Shown here piece after piece: positions 35,296 through 44,950 of a stretch of DNA of 64,000 nt. The position numbers and the translations under genes are program-made. Every line of letters begins with the position of its first letter. Position 1 is the first letter of the stretch. Location: the NCBI RefSeq assembly GCF_026420865.1, contig NZ_JAPCWC010000003.1, forward strand, positions 62,001 to 126,000. Reading direction: 5' to 3'. Source of the stretch: Novosphingobium clariflavum. GTDB taxonomy: Bacteria; Pseudomonadota; Alphaproteobacteria; Sphingomonadales; Sphingomonadaceae. The notes below the pieces were generated by a model. That model worked only from the letters and a program-made list of their open reading frames with translations, was not told where the DNA came from and searched no databases.

Positions 35296-37869
35296 ATGAA
35301 ATTGCACACCGTACTCTCCACCGCAACCAGCACGCTGGCCGTCGGTGCAGCGTTCCTCGCCATGCCGGCATTCGCGCAGTCGACCGGTTCTTCGGAATTC
35401 GACGAAGGCAGCATTATCGTTTCGGGCAAGGTCCAGCGGGACGTCGCCGGGGTTCAGCTGCCGGATTCGACCAAGTCGAAGCAGGTCCTGACGCAGGAAA
35501 TCATCGGCACGCAGCGCGGCGGCCAGGCGATTGCCGACATCATCAACCTCGTTCCGGGCGTCAGCTTCCAGAACAATGACGGGTATGGTTCGTCGGGCGG
35601 TACGCTGAACATCCGAGGCTTCGATGCTAGCCGTATCTCGTTGACCGTCGACGGTATTCCGCTCAACGACACCGGCAACTATGCCCAGTACTCGAACCAG
35701 CAGATCGACTCGGAGTTGATCGAGCAGGTCAATGTGAACCTGGGCACCACCGACGTCGACAGCCCCACGGCAGCGGCCTCTGGCTCGACCGTCAACTACA
35801 AGATGCGCAATCCGACCGAAGACTTCCATGTCAGCGCATCGGGCTCGGCCGGCGACTACGGCTTCTTCCGCATGTTCGGCGTTGTCGACACCGGCACGTT
35901 CACCTCGTTCGGCACCCGCGCGATGTTCGCGGCGAGCAAGGCCGTTGCGGAAAATCCGTATCATCGCTCGAGCGAGACCGATAAGACGCAGATCAACGCC
36001 AAGGTCTATCAGCCGATCGGCGATAACGGCGACTTCGTTTCGGTCGCTGCGAACGCCAACTGGAACCGTAACGGCAACTTCTCGTCGGTTCCGCTGCGTA
36101 CCGATCCTTACATCTATTCGGTAAGTGGCACTTCGCCGAATCAGACGCTGAACTCGCCTGATCGCGTGGTCGGCTCGACTTCGAGCAATCGTTTCCCGAC
36201 CAGCAAGGGCGAGCGCGAATACGAATTCGCACCCTGCCAGACCGACACGCCTCAGGCTGGTGTCGCGGATACGCCAAACTCGTGCGGCACCGCCTACGAC
36301 TACAGCTTCAACCCGTCGAACACCGGCTCGATCCGTGTCAACTCGCGCTTCACGCTGACCGATGGTCTCGTCCTGACGCTTGACCCGAGCTACCAGTGGA
36401 CCCGTGCAAACGGCGGCAATGGTGCGGTGAAGGGCTATGAAGGCTTCTACACCAAGAATGGCCAGTCGATGTACGGCTACATCGGTGGCAGCCCCTACTT
36501 CGGCGGCGTCGACCTCAATGGTGACGGCGATACGAAGGATACGGTTGAAGTTTACGCGCCGAGTGAAACCAACACGAAGCGCTATGGGCTCATCGCGAAC
36601 CTGATCTGGAACGCAACCGAAGACCACACCTTCCGCCTCAACTACTCGCTCGACTACGGTCGCCATCGCCAGACCGGCGAAGTGACCTATCTTGGGACCG
36701 ACGGCTACACCAACACCTATTTCCCCGAGACCAACGCCATTCTCGATGCGAACGGTGGCACCATCCAGAAGCGCAATCGTCGTTCGATCGCGATCCTGAA
36801 CCAGCTTTCGGCCGAGTATCGCGGTGAGTTCCTCGACAACCGTCTGACGCTGAACATGGGTCTGCGTTCGCCCTGGATGACGCGCAAGCTCAATAACCTC
36901 TGCGTCACCGAGACGGGCGGCTCCTACATCGACTGCTTCACCGACCCGGACGAGCAGGAGAAGTTCCTGACGCTCAACCCGAGCTATACGGCACCGATCA
37001 AGCGCACCTACAAGTTCCACAAGATCCTGCCGACCGCCGGTGTGAACTTCCAGGTGGTGGACAAGGTCAGCCTCTACGCCAGCTACACCAAGGGGATGCA
37101 GGTTCCGGGCACGGACAACCTGTACCAGTCGCTTGGTTACACTGCCGAACAGGCGCTCCCGAAGCCGGAAACGACCGACAACGTCGATCTCGGCGTGCGC
37201 TATCTGTCCGGTTCCTTCCAGGCACAGCTCTCGGGATGGTACACTTGGTTTAACAACCGTCTGGCCTCGTCGTATGATCCGGAACTGGACATCACGCTCT
37301 ATCGTAACCTCGGCAAGGTCCATAAGTACGGCCTTGACGGCAGCGTCGGCTACTCGCCGATCCCTGAGCTGAAGTTCTACGCATTTGGCTCGCTGCTCAA
37401 GTCGAAGATCCTCGACGATGTTCAGACCGGCACCTCGGGCGGCAACCCTGTTTACGCGCTCACCGCCGGCAAGCGTGAGGGCGGTTCGCCGACCTACATG
37501 TTCGGTGGCCGTGTTGAAGGCGAAGTCGGTCCGATCCAGCTGGGCGTGCAGGCCAAGCGCACGGGGCCGCGCTACGTGAACGACCAGAACGTTCCGATCA
37601 CCGCGAGCTACACGCTGAATGGTGTTTCGACCACGTATCAGGTCTATGGCGCCAAGACCCCGGCTTATACCGTGGTTGATCTTGACGCCAAGGTGAAGCT
37701 CGGGTTCCTCGGTCTTAACGACCGTACCTACCTGCAGCTGAACCTCACGAACGTGTTCGACAAGCTCTACGTTGGCGGTTTCACGTCGAATACCTCGTCG
37801 ACTTCTATCCCTTATGCCTATGTCGGCGCCCCGCGCACCTTCAGCGGCACGATCGTCATGGGCTTCTGA
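35296..37869 (+). CDS. TonB-dependent outer-membrane receptor
   Basis: An 857-residue receptor: signal peptide (1-27, cut before QSTGS), plug domain (about 40-155; IIVSGK, then GTLNIRGFDASRISLTVDG), and a 22-strand beta-barrel ending in Phe. A typical TonB box is not obvious; SIIVSG near the mature N-terminus may serve. The ligand is not readable from sequence; the upstream Pho-box-like repeat suggests expression under phosphate limitation. Ribosome-binding site CAGGGGG lies before the ATG. Codon use is somewhat less GC-biased than in its neighbours, as usual for highly expressed barrels. Confidence 0.93.
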   Translation: MKLHTVLSTATSTLAVGAAFLAMPAFAQSTGSSEFDEGSIIVSGKVQRDVAGVQLPDSTKSKQVLTQEIIGTQRGGQAIADIINLVPGVSFQNNDGYGSSGGTLNIRGFDASRISLTVDGIPLNDTGNYAQYSNQQIDSELIEQVNVNLGTTDVDSPTAAASGSTVNYKMRNPTEDFHVSASGSAGDYGFFRMFGVVDTGTFTSFGTRAMFAASKAVAENPYHRSSETDKTQINAKVYQPIGDNGDFVSVAANANWNRNGNFSSVPLRTDPYIYSVSGTSPNQTLNSPDRVVGSTSSNRFPTSKGEREYEFAPCQTDTPQAGVADTPNSCGTAYDYSFNPSNTGSIRVNSRFTLTDGLVLTLDPSYQWTRANGGNGAVKGYEGFYTKNGQSMYGYIGGSPYFGGVDLNGDGDTKDTVEVYAPSETNTKRYGLIANLIWNATEDHTFRLNYSLDYGRHRQTGEVTYLGTDGYTNTYFPETNAILDANGGTIQKRNRRSIAILNQLSAEYRGEFLDNRLTLNMGLRSPWMTRKLNNLCVTETGGSYIDCFTDPDEQEKFLTLNPSYTAPIKRTYKFHKILPTAGVNFQVVDKVSLYASYTKGMQVPGTDNLYQSLGYTAEQALPKPETTDNVDLGVRYLSGSFQAQLSGWYTWFNNRLASSYDPELDITLYRNLGKVHKYGLDGSVGYSPIPELKFYAFGSLLKSKILDDVQTGTSGGNPVYALTAGKREGGSPTYMFGGRVEGEVGPIQLGVQAKRTGPRYVNDQNVPITASYTLNGVSTTYQVYGAKTPAYTVVDLDAKVKLGFLGLNDRTYLQLNLTNVFDKLYVGGFTSNTSSTSIPYAYVGAPRTFSGTIVMGF

Positions 37870-37899
37870 TTCAAGAAATTCGCGTCACGCGAACAGGGG

Positions 37900-37932
37900 A
37901 AGGGGAGAGAACTTCGGTTCTCTCCCCTTTTT
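37900..37932 (+). terminator. Terminator of the TonB receptor gene
   Basis: Perfect 13-bp arms AAGGGGAGAGAAC and GTTCTCTCCCCTT around TTCG, ending in a run of T. Confidence 0.95.
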
Positions 37933-37971
37933 CGTAAGCTACCGACATTTAATCATCATCCCGCGAGGACC

Positions 37972-38619
37972 ATGAGCATTCACGAAGATACCGTTGAATT
38001 TCCCGAGGAGGGCGCAGTCCCCCAGGGCACGCCGCATAGCCTGTTCGAGGATGGCTATGCGCTGGTCGTCGGCACGATCCTGCTGTCGATGGGGGTGGTT
38101 CTGCTGCAGAAAGCGCAGCTCGCCACCGGCGGCGTCGCCGGACTTGCGCTGACGCTCAATTACCTGACCGGGGTGCCGGTCGGTCTCTACTATACGGCGC
38201 TGTCGCTGCCGATGCTGGCGATGACCGTGCGTCCGATGGGGCGCGCCTTCCTCGTCAAGACAGTGATCGTGACGCTGGGCCTCTTTGCGCTGACCGCGCT
38301 GGCGCCGCAGGTGCTGGTGCTGGACTATGTCGCGCGGCCGGTGGCGGCGGTGGTCGGCGGAACGTTCATCGGCATGGGCGCACTGGCGCTGGCCCGCCAC
38401 GCGGCGGGCTCTGGCGGGTCAGGGGCGATCGTGCTGTCGCTCTACCGCACGCGCGGATGGAATGCCGGGCGCACGCAGATGATCCTGGACTCCGGCGTGC
38501 TGCTGTTTTCGCTGCTCGCGCTGGACGTGGTGCAGGTGCTGTGGTCGCTGCTGGGCGTCATGGCGACCGGCGGCATCCTGTTCGTCTGGCACCGGCCGGG
38601 TCGCTACAACGGGTACTGA
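37972..38619 (+). CDS. YitT-family membrane protein, short form
   Basis: A 215-residue inner-membrane protein with five to six transmembrane segments. The LLQKAQLATGGVAGLALTLNY, GVPVGLYY and GSGGSGAIVLSLYRTRGW motifs place it with YitT/DUF161 proteins. It lacks the C-terminal DUF2179 domain of the longer YitT proteins. Function unknown; the family has been suggested to transport small solutes. Confidence 0.85.
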   Translation: MSIHEDTVEFPEEGAVPQGTPHSLFEDGYALVVGTILLSMGVVLLQKAQLATGGVAGLALTLNYLTGVPVGLYYTALSLPMLAMTVRPMGRAFLVKTVIVTLGLFALTALAPQVLVLDYVARPVAAVVGGTFIGMGALALARHAAGSGGSGAIVLSLYRTRGWNAGRTQMILDSGVLLFSLLALDVVQVLWSLLGVMATGGILFVWHRPGRYNGY

Positions 38620-38626
38620 TGGACTG

Positions 38627-39295
38627 TCAGTCGTAGACGCAGGCGTCGAAACCCTGCGTCTTCACCGTGCCGATCCGCGCGGCGACGGTGTTGCCGTAGC
38701 GGCGCGTGAAGCCCGTGGGGTTCTTGACGCTGCGGGTCTTCGGGCTGGGCAGGGCGGCGGCGATGCGGGCAGCTTCGATCGGCGTCAGCCTGGTGGCCGA
38801 CTTGCCGTAATAGCGCTGCGCCCCCGCCTCGACGCCGTAGGTTCCAATTCCGGTCTCCGCGACATTGAGGTAGACTTCCATGATCCGGCGCTTGTCCCAC
38901 AGGTTCTCGATCAGGAAGGTGAACCAGACCTCGAAGCCCTTGCGCACGTAACGGGTCCAGCCGTCGCCCTGCCAGAGGAACACGTTCTTGGCGGTCTGCT
39001 GGCTGATCGTCGACCCGCCGCGAATGCGCCCACCCGCGGCATTGCGTTCGAAGGCCTTTTCGATGGCGTTGGTATCGAAGCCGTTATGGGTGCAGAACTT
39101 GCCATCCTCGGCCGCGATCGCCGCGGCGACCATGTTGCGGTCGATCCGGCTGAGCGGCTGCCAGTCCTTGGTGATGCCGTTGCCGTCCACCAGCATCGTC
39201 ACCGTCACCGGCGGGGGGACAAAACGATAGAGCACCGTCAGCCCCACGCTGATGGCGACGAACCAGATGATGGCCTTGGCAAGAATGCGCAGCAA
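38627..39295 (-). CDS. mtgA: Monofunctional peptidoglycan glycosyltransferase
   Basis: A 222-residue GT51 enzyme that polymerises lipid II into glycan strands at the periplasmic face. One N-terminal membrane anchor (about residues 5-25) is followed by the GT51 motifs AAEDGKFCTHNGFD (with the catalytic Glu), RGGSTISQQTAKN and KRRIMEVYLN. No transpeptidase domain follows, and the length matches MtgA. Confidence 0.95.
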   Translation of the reverse strand: MLRILAKAIIWFVAISVGLTVLYRFVPPPVTVTMLVDGNGITKDWQPLSRIDRNMVAAAIAAEDGKFCTHNGFDTNAIEKAFERNAAGGRIRGGSTISQQTAKNVFLWQGDGWTRYVRKGFEVWFTFLIENLWDKRRIMEVYLNVAETGIGTYGVEAGAQRYYGKSATRLTPIEAARIAAALPSPKTRSVKNPTGFTRRYGNTVAARIGTVKTQGFDACVYD

Positions 39296-39372
39296 AGGAA
39301 GAGAGCCCCGAGTTCCCGAGTGGAAAGCGCCTGCCTAGCGAGGTTGGACGGACTGCGAAAGGCGGGACGCGA

Positions 39373-39753
39373 TCAATCGCGGGTGTCAAAGGCGGTTCTG
39401 GCCGTTTCTACATCGTCCAGGTGCTGTTCTGCCCAGTGCCAGACGCCGCAAAATGCCTCGCCCAGACTATGGCCAAGCGGGGTCAGCCGGTAGTCTACAT
39501 GCGGCGGGATGACGGGATGGACGGTGCGGTGGACAAACCCGTCGCGCTCCATCTGGCGCAGGGTCTGGGTGAGCATCTTCTGGCTGATTCCGGGCACATT
39601 GCGGGCCAGCTGGCTGAAGCGCGATTCGCCATGTTCCTCCAGCGCTTCGAGCACCAGCAGGGTCCACTTGTCGGCCACCCGGCCGATCAGCTCGTTGACC
39701 AGAGCGTCCACGCCGGGAATGTCGGAGTGGCTTGTAGAGGGCGTATTTTCCAT
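39373..39753 (-). CDS. HxlR-family transcriptional regulator
   Basis: A 126-residue winged-helix protein. The HxlR signature is clear: GRVADKWTLLVLEAL, RFSQLARNVPGISQKMLTQTLRQMERDGFV and the wing HVDYRLTPLG. HxlR regulators often respond to reactive aldehydes, thiol stress or substrates of the gene they face. The regulator is divergent from the SDR gene with a 101-bp gap, so it probably controls that gene and itself. Confidence 0.92.
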   Translation of the reverse strand: MENTPSTSHSDIPGVDALVNELIGRVADKWTLLVLEALEEHGESRFSQLARNVPGISQKMLTQTLRQMERDGFVHRTVHPVIPPHVDYRLTPLGHSLGEAFCGVWHWAEQHLDDVETARTAFDTRD

Positions 39754-39854
39754 TTCTTACCTGCTGGTGACTACAGCACTTTCAGGTGCCTACTTTCCAG
39801 AAGAGAGTATAAGGATCACACCGTCTTCGCAATCTTCCTCCAGAGGAGTTCCCC

Positions 39855-40604
39855 ATGAAGACCAACGGCAACACCATCCTTCTTTCCGGCGGCGGTTCGG
39901 GCATCGGCCGCGAACTGGCGCAGCGCTGGCATGACGCCGGCAATGTGGTGATCGTCACCGGGCGCACGCTGGCCAGCCTCGAGGAAACGGCGAAGGGGCG
40001 AGCGAACATTCACCCGATGGCGCTCGATGTCGGCGATGCCGCGGCAATCCAGGCTTTTGCGGCAGCGGTGCTGGCGAGGTTCCCGGCGCTTAATGTGCTG
40101 GTCAACAATGCCGGGATCATGCCGCTTGAGGATATCGCGAAGCCGCGAGACCTGTCGCGGGCAGAGGCCTGCGTGACGACCAATTTCCTCGGTCCGATCC
40201 GGCTGACGGACGCGCTGGTGGCGCACTTGTCGGCACAGGCCGATGCGACGATTGTCAACGTCAGTTCGGGGCTTGCCTTCGTGCCGCTGGCGAGCGCGGC
40301 GGTCTATTCTGCGACCAAGGCGGCGATCCATTCGTGGACCGATTCGCTGCGTTTCGCTTTGGCTGGCAAGGTGGAGGTGATCGAACTGGCCCCGCCCGCC
40401 GTCCAGACCGAGCTGACCCCCGGCCAGTCGACGCGGGAAGGCTACATGCCGCTCGATGAATTCATCGATGAAGTGATGGGCCTGTTTGCGCAGCAGCCGA
40501 CCCCCGAACTGATCGGCGTGCAGCGCCTGGGCTTCCTGCGCAATGCCGAGGCGGAAGGGCGCTACGCCGAAACATTCGCGATGCTCAACACGCCCCACAC
40601 CTGA
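39855..40604 (+). CDS. Short-chain dehydrogenase/reductase (DltE-like)
   Basis: A 249-residue Rossmann-fold oxidoreductase. The cofactor motif is GGGSGIGREL, NNAGIM follows, and the catalytic Ser and YSATK are present. The ending PELIGVQRLGFLRNAEAEGRYAETF resembles DltE-like SDRs. An Arg in VTGRT after strand 2 suggests NADPH use. The substrate is unknown; the divergent HxlR regulator suggests induction by a reactive compound. Ribosome-binding site AGAGGAG precedes the ATG. Confidence 0.9.
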   Translation: MKTNGNTILLSGGGSGIGRELAQRWHDAGNVVIVTGRTLASLEETAKGRANIHPMALDVGDAAAIQAFAAAVLARFPALNVLVNNAGIMPLEDIAKPRDLSRAEACVTTNFLGPIRLTDALVAHLSAQADATIVNVSSGLAFVPLASAAVYSATKAAIHSWTDSLRFALAGKVEVIELAPPAVQTELTPGQSTREGYMPLDEFIDEVMGLFAQQPTPELIGVQRLGFLRNAEAEGRYAETFAMLNTPHT

Positions 40605-40674
40605 TCGCTGGAACCGACCGGCCGCCAGTGCTATCCCTGTATGCTGCACCGCAATATCGGATGGCACTGGCAGC

Positions 40675-41736
40675 ATGGTCATGTTTTCCAAGGATAACCA
40701 CGTGCATCGTCTCGATCTCGCCTTGCAGGGTGGCGGTGCCCATGGGGCTTTTACCTGGGGTGTGCTGGACGGGCTGTTGCAGGACGAGCGGTTGATGCCG
40801 GGCGCCCTCAGCGGCGCCAGCGCCGGCGCCATGAACGCGGCGGTGCTGGTGTCCGGCCTCGTTTCCGAAGGCCGCGAAGGCGCGCGCGAGCGGCTGCGCA
40901 GCTTCTGGAAGGAACTCAACCGCTCGGGCCGCGAGGCGGGGCCGCTGATCCCGATGATCGAGGCTTTCCCGCAGACTTCGCGAGCGATTTCTTCCTGGTG
41001 GTCGGCGGTGTTCGGCGATGTCAGCATGGCCCACGCCTCGCCGGAACTGGGTCGCGAGATGCAGGAGATCCTGCGCGGGGTGATCGATGAACACGTCGAT
41101 TTCGACGCGATCCGCAGTAGAAATGCACCGCCGCTGTTCATTTCCGCCACCAATGCCCGGTCCGGTGCGCTGCGGTTGTTTCGCAATGGCGATCTGAACA
41201 CCGATGCGCTGCTGGCCTCGGCCTGCCTGCCGCTTTATTTCCCGCCCGTCACCATCGATGGGAAGGACTATTGGGACGGCGGCTATAGCGCCAATCCGCC
41301 GCTGGTTCCGCTTGTGCAGGAGAGTTCGAACGACGACTTGCTGCTGATTACCGTCAATCCGCAGGTTCATTCGGAAACGCCGCGCGGCGCCGCCGCGATC
41401 ATCGACCGGCTGACGGAAATCGGCTTCAACCAGTCGATGCGCAAGGAACTGCAAGGGCTGGTGCTGCTACAGTCCGCGATTGGGGAGGCGCGCGTCAAGC
41501 CCGGCGCGAAAGACGGACTGATCGCCCAGGTCGAACGTTTGCGCTTTCACGAAATCCATGATGAAGCCACGCTGGCGGCCATGCCCGCGCAGAGCAAACT
41601 GCTGCCGGTACGTCATCTTCTACTCAAGCTGCACGAAGCCGGGGAGGCGGCGGCAAAGCAGTGGTGCGAGGCCAATGTCGCGCATCTCGGCAAACGCAGC
41701 ACGGTCAATTTCGCGAAGCGTTTCGGTCCCGCCTGA
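40675..41736 (+). CDS. Patatin-like phospholipase
   Basis: A 353-residue lipid acyl hydrolase using a Ser-Asp dyad. The oxyanion loop is GGGAHGAF, the nucleophile lies in GASAGAMN (GxSxG) and the Asp in DGGYSANPP. It has no signal peptide, so it probably acts in the cytoplasm or on the inner membrane. Two Met codons (MVM) allow starts six bases apart. Its role, such as storage-polymer or membrane lipid turnover, cannot be set from sequence. Confidence 0.9.
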   Translation: MVMFSKDNHVHRLDLALQGGGAHGAFTWGVLDGLLQDERLMPGALSGASAGAMNAAVLVSGLVSEGREGARERLRSFWKELNRSGREAGPLIPMIEAFPQTSRAISSWWSAVFGDVSMAHASPELGREMQEILRGVIDEHVDFDAIRSRNAPPLFISATNARSGALRLFRNGDLNTDALLASACLPLYFPPVTIDGKDYWDGGYSANPPLVPLVQESSNDDLLLITVNPQVHSETPRGAAAIIDRLTEIGFNQSMRKELQGLVLLQSAIGEARVKPGAKDGLIAQVERLRFHEIHDEATLAAMPAQSKLLPVRHLLLKLHEAGEAAAKQWCEANVAHLGKRSTVNFAKRFGPA

Positions 41737-41740
41737 TGGC

Positions 41741-41775
41741 AAAAGAAAACCGGGCCGCCCTTGCGAGCGACCCGG
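41741..41775 (-). terminator. Terminator of rpoH
   Basis: On the minus strand a GC-rich stem (CCGGGTCGC with GCGGCCCGG) is followed by TTTTCTTTT, 26 bp after the rpoH stop. Confidence 0.85.
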
Positions 41776-41801
41776 CTGATCTTTGAGTGTTTCGGCGAAT
41801 G

Positions 41802-42713
41802 TTAGAGTGCCGGAACCATCTTCTTGTCCAGGGCGATGCGGCCCATCGCCTTCTGGAGCTTTTCGAAGGCGCGAACCTCGATCTGGCGCACCCGTTCGCG
41901 ACTGACGTTGTAGACCTGGCTCAGCTCTTCGAGCGTCTTCGGGTCGTCGGTCAGGCGGCGCTCGGTCAGAATGTCGCGTTCGCGGTCGTTCAGCGAGTCC
42001 ATGGCTTCCACGAGCATGTCGTGGCGAACGGTGGCTTCTTCCGCGTCGGCGACGGTTTCGTCCTGCAGCGGGCGGTCATCCGCAAGGATGTCCATCCACT
42101 GGCCTTCGCCTTCCTCGCGCAGCGAGACGTTGAGCGAAGCATCGCCGCCCATCATCATGCGCCGGTTCATGTTCACCACTTCCTGCTGCGAGACGCCAAG
42201 CGTGGTCGCGATCGTGGCAACATCGTCCGGATGCAGGTCGGTGTCCTCGTAGGCGTCGAGGTTCTTCTTCATGCGGCGCAAGTTGAAGAACAGCTTCTTC
42301 TGGCCCGCAGTGGTGCCCATCTTCACGAGCGACCACGAGCGCAGGATGAACTCTTGAATCGACGCCTTGATCCACCACATAGCATAAGTGGCGAGGCGGA
42401 AGCCCCGATCGGGCTCGAACTTCTTGACCCCCTGCATCAGGCCGATGTTGCCTTCGGAGATCAGTTCGGAAACGGGCAGGCCATAGCCACGGTAGCCCAT
42501 CGCGATCTTCGCGACGAGGCGAAGATGGCTGGTTACCAGCTGTGCGGCTGCTTCGGGATCCTCGTGTTCCTTGAAACGCTTGGCGAGCATGTATTCCTGC
42601 TCGGGCTTAAGCAGAGGGAACTTGCGGATCTCGGAGAGATAGCGGTTGAGGCTCTGCTCGCTGCCCAGCGTGGGAACCGCCGGGAGATTGCGTTGCTTGG
42701 TGCTCACTGTCAT
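41802..42713 (-). CDS. rpoH: RNA polymerase sigma factor RpoH (sigma-32)
   Basis: A 303-residue heat-shock sigma factor. Region 2 has EGNIGLMQGVKKFEPDRGFRLATYAMWWIKA, the RpoH box reads QKKLFFNLRR, and region 4 has TLEELSQVYNVSRERVRQIE. The RpoH box separates it from RpoD-type factors. Likely targets in this window are clpP, clpX and tig. Alphaproteobacteria often have two rpoH genes; which one this is cannot be said. Confidence 0.95.
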   Translation of the reverse strand: MTVSTKQRNLPAVPTLGSEQSLNRYLSEIRKFPLLKPEQEYMLAKRFKEHEDPEAAAQLVTSHLRLVAKIAMGYRGYGLPVSELISEGNIGLMQGVKKFEPDRGFRLATYAMWWIKASIQEFILRSWSLVKMGTTAGQKKLFFNLRRMKKNLDAYEDTDLHPDDVATIATTLGVSQQEVVNMNRRMMMGGDASLNVSLREEGEGQWMDILADDRPLQDETVADAEEATVRHDMLVEAMDSLNDRERDILTERRLTDDPKTLEELSQVYNVSRERVRQIEVRAFEKLQKAMGRIALDKKMVPAL

Positions 42714-42802
42714 CCGTCCTTTCCGGTCGGCCCGCGGTCGAAGACCCTATGCAGGCATCTTAGCTTGGGGCCACCTACGTAAGATAGCATGTTAATCCGA
42801 TT

Positions 42803-43738
42803 TCACTGACGCAGTTCGTCGATCAGGGCCCGCATATCGTCGGGTAAGGGGCTGGAAAATCGGACTGTCTCCCCAGTAACGGGGTGGACGAAGCCAAGTT
42901 CCGCTGCGTGGAGAGCTTGGCGATGAAATCCGAGTCGTTGAACGACCGGGCGAATCGCGGTGGGTGTACGTCCATATACTGGATCCCCCAATAGCGAGTG
43001 CCCGATTGACGACATGTGAACGCGAACCTGGTGCGTTCTTCCCGTTTCGAGGCGACATTCCACGAGCGTGGCGCCCTTGAGCGTCTCGATCGTACGATAA
43101 TGAGTCACGGCGTGTTTGCCTCTGCCTTCTTCGACCAGTGCCATCTTCTTGCGGTTGGTATTCGAGCGACCGATCGATCCGGTTACAGTGCCGGCAACAG
43201 GAATCGGTTTTCCGGCCACCACGGCCCGATAGGCCCGCTCGATCGAATGGTCGGCGAACTGCACGGCGAGGCCTTCGTGGGCGCGGTCGGTCTTGGCGAC
43301 GACCAGCAAACCCGAGGTGTCCTTGTCGATGCGGTGGACGATGCCAGGGCGTGCGACGCCGCCGATTCCCGACAGTTGCCCGCGGCAGTGATGAAGCAGG
43401 GCGTTGACCAGCGTACCGTCGAGATTGCCCGCGGCCGGGTGGACAACAAGACCGGCCGGCTTGTCGACGACGATCAGGTAGGCGTCCTCGAACACCACGT
43501 TCAGGGGAATGTCCTGGGGCGCCGCTTCGGCAGGAATGGCTTCGGGCACGGCGATGGCGAAAGGCGTGCCGGGTTCGACCTTCAGCGAGGCCTGCGCGGC
43601 GTGTTTGCCCGCCAGCGTGACGCGGCCTTCGCCCATCAATGCCTTGATTCGTTCGCGCGACAGGCCGCTGGCCTCTGCCAATGCCTTGTCGAGGCGGCCT
43701 CCGGCCTCCCCGATGGTACCTTCAATGATGTTTTCCAT
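42803..43738 (-). CDS. rluD: 23S rRNA pseudouridine synthase RluD
   Basis: A 311-residue RluA-family enzyme that makes pseudouridines in helix 69 of 23S rRNA. An N-terminal S4 RNA-binding domain (RLDKALAEASGLSRERIKALM) precedes the catalytic domain with the Asp in HRIDKDTSGLLV and the conserved LETGRTHQVRVHM. Start at MENIIEG, which has GGGGG five bases upstream; an ATG three codons earlier is possible. It is transcribed towards rpoH and divergent from the JAMM gene. Specificity within the RluA family is by similarity. Confidence 0.88.
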   Translation of the reverse strand: MENIIEGTIGEAGGRLDKALAEASGLSRERIKALMGEGRVTLAGKHAAQASLKVEPGTPFAIAVPEAIPAEAAPQDIPLNVVFEDAYLIVVDKPAGLVVHPAAGNLDGTLVNALLHHCRGQLSGIGGVARPGIVHRIDKDTSGLLVVAKTDRAHEGLAVQFADHSIERAYRAVVAGKPIPVAGTVTGSIGRSNTNRKKMALVEEGRGKHAVTHYRTIETLKGATLVECRLETGRTHQVRVHMSSIGHSLLGDPVYGRTPTAIRPVVQRLGFHRQALHAAELGFVHPVTGETVRFSSPLPDDMRALIDELRQ

Positions 43739-43765
43739 GACCCCCATTGTGTGTACGATTTGGGG

Positions 43766-44227
43766 ATGAATGTCGAAGTGACAAGGGCAGTTGTGACCGC
43801 TTTGATGGAGGAAGCCGCGCGCTGCCATCCGGAAGAGTGCTGCGGGTTGCTGCTGGGGGAGGGCGGCCGCGTCGACCGTGCGGTTCCGGCAGCCAACGTC
43901 GCCGCGCAGCGCACGCGCCATTTCGAGATCGACCCGGCCGCGCTGCTGGCTGCGCACCGCTCGGCGCGGGGCGGTGGTCCGCAGGTACTGGGCTATTTTC
44001 ATTCGCATCCTGCGAGCCAGCCGGTGCCTTCCGCCGTGGACTGCGAACATTCCACCGGCGATTTGCGGATTTGGGCGATCATCGGCGAGGGGCGTGTTGC
44101 TTTCTGGCGTGATAGCGGGAATGGTTTTTCCCCAATGACCTGCAAAATCGTCGAAGAGGAGCGCGCGGAGTCGGAGGCTGACTTGCGCGAGACTTCCGCC
44201 GGGACCATGCGGGTTGCCGAAATCTGA
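43766..44227 (+). CDS. JAMM/MPN metalloprotease-family protein
   Basis: A 153-residue single-domain Mov34/MPN protein with an intact JAMM zinc site: Glu in HPEECCGLLLG and HSHPASQPVPSAVD (HxHxPx6SxxD pattern). Bacterial relatives cleave ubiquitin-like or sulfur-carrier proteins at their C-termini, as in cysteine synthesis, but no carrier or ThiF gene is nearby. The start lies 27 bp from the divergent rluD start. Confidence 0.88.
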   Translation: MNVEVTRAVVTALMEEAARCHPEECCGLLLGEGGRVDRAVPAANVAAQRTRHFEIDPAALLAAHRSARGGGPQVLGYFHSHPASQPVPSAVDCEHSTGDLRIWAIIGEGRVAFWRDSGNGFSPMTCKIVEEERAESEADLRETSAGTMRVAEI

Positions 44228-44276
44228 TCGCCACCTATCTGATGGCCACCTTTGAACCATGGAAGTTTCCGCGAAT

Positions 44277-44933
44277 ATGAGCACCAGTGCGATCGAACTT
44301 GCCAGTCTTCTCTGTTCGCGCCTGTGCCATGACATGCTGAGCCCGGTCGGCGCGCTGTCGAACGGCCTCGAACTGCTGTCCGACGAGAAGGATCCGGAGA
44401 TGCGCCAGCGCTGCTTCGAACTTCTCGACCAGAGTGCGCGGATCTCGGCCGACAAGCTCAAGTTCTTCCGTCTCGCCTTTGGCGCTGCCGGCGGTTTCGG
44501 CGACATGGTCCCGGTGAGCGAGGCGCGGGCGCTGGTCGATGCGCTGCTGGCCAACAATGCCCGGATCGTCGTCAACTGGTCGCTCGGCAGCGACATGCTG
44601 CCCAAGCCGGCGATCAAGACTTTGCTCAATTTCGCCCTGATCGGGATCGAGGCGCTGCCCCGCGGCGGCACGCTCGACATCGCCGCAGAACTGCGTGCGG
44701 ATCAGCTGACCAGTGGCACCAGCGAGATCGTCGTGCGCGCTGCGGGGCCGCGGATCGCCTTTGATCGCGACATCGGCCGCGCGCTTGAGGGGGCGCTGCC
44801 CGAAGGTGACCTGTCTAGCCGCACTGCCCCTGCCGCGATGATCCAGCAACTGGCGCATAGTCTGGGAGGCCGCCTCCAGTATGCGCTGGGGGACGACGCG
44901 CTGGTGCTCGGCGCCGTTCTGCCAGGCGTCTGA
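44277..44933 (+). CDS. chpT: Histidine phosphotransferase ChpT
   Basis: A 218-residue dimeric phosphotransferase that passes phosphate from the hybrid kinase CckA to CtrA and CpdR in the alphaproteobacterial cell-cycle relay. The phospho-accepting His is in SRLCHDMLSPVGAL, followed by the helical hairpin with GLELL; a degenerate ATPase-like domain forms the rest. The start used here has GGAAG about 11 bp upstream; an ATG six codons earlier (44259) is an alternative. The next gene starts 17 bp after the stop. Confidence 0.88.
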   Translation: MSTSAIELASLLCSRLCHDMLSPVGALSNGLELLSDEKDPEMRQRCFELLDQSARISADKLKFFRLAFGAAGGFGDMVPVSEARALVDALLANNARIVVNWSLGSDMLPKPAIKTLLNFALIGIEALPRGGTLDIAAELRADQLTSGTSEIVVRAAGPRIAFDRDIGRALEGALPEGDLSSRTAPAAMIQQLAHSLGGRLQYALGDDALVLGAVLPGV

Positions 44934-44950
44934 AGGAAGGGCTCCGGGCG

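Noticed and set aside
35254..37323. 689-codon minus-strand frame opposite the TonB receptor gene
   Set aside because: The receptor has a signal peptide, plug and barrel; the opposite frame is Arg/Val-rich and unrecognisable.
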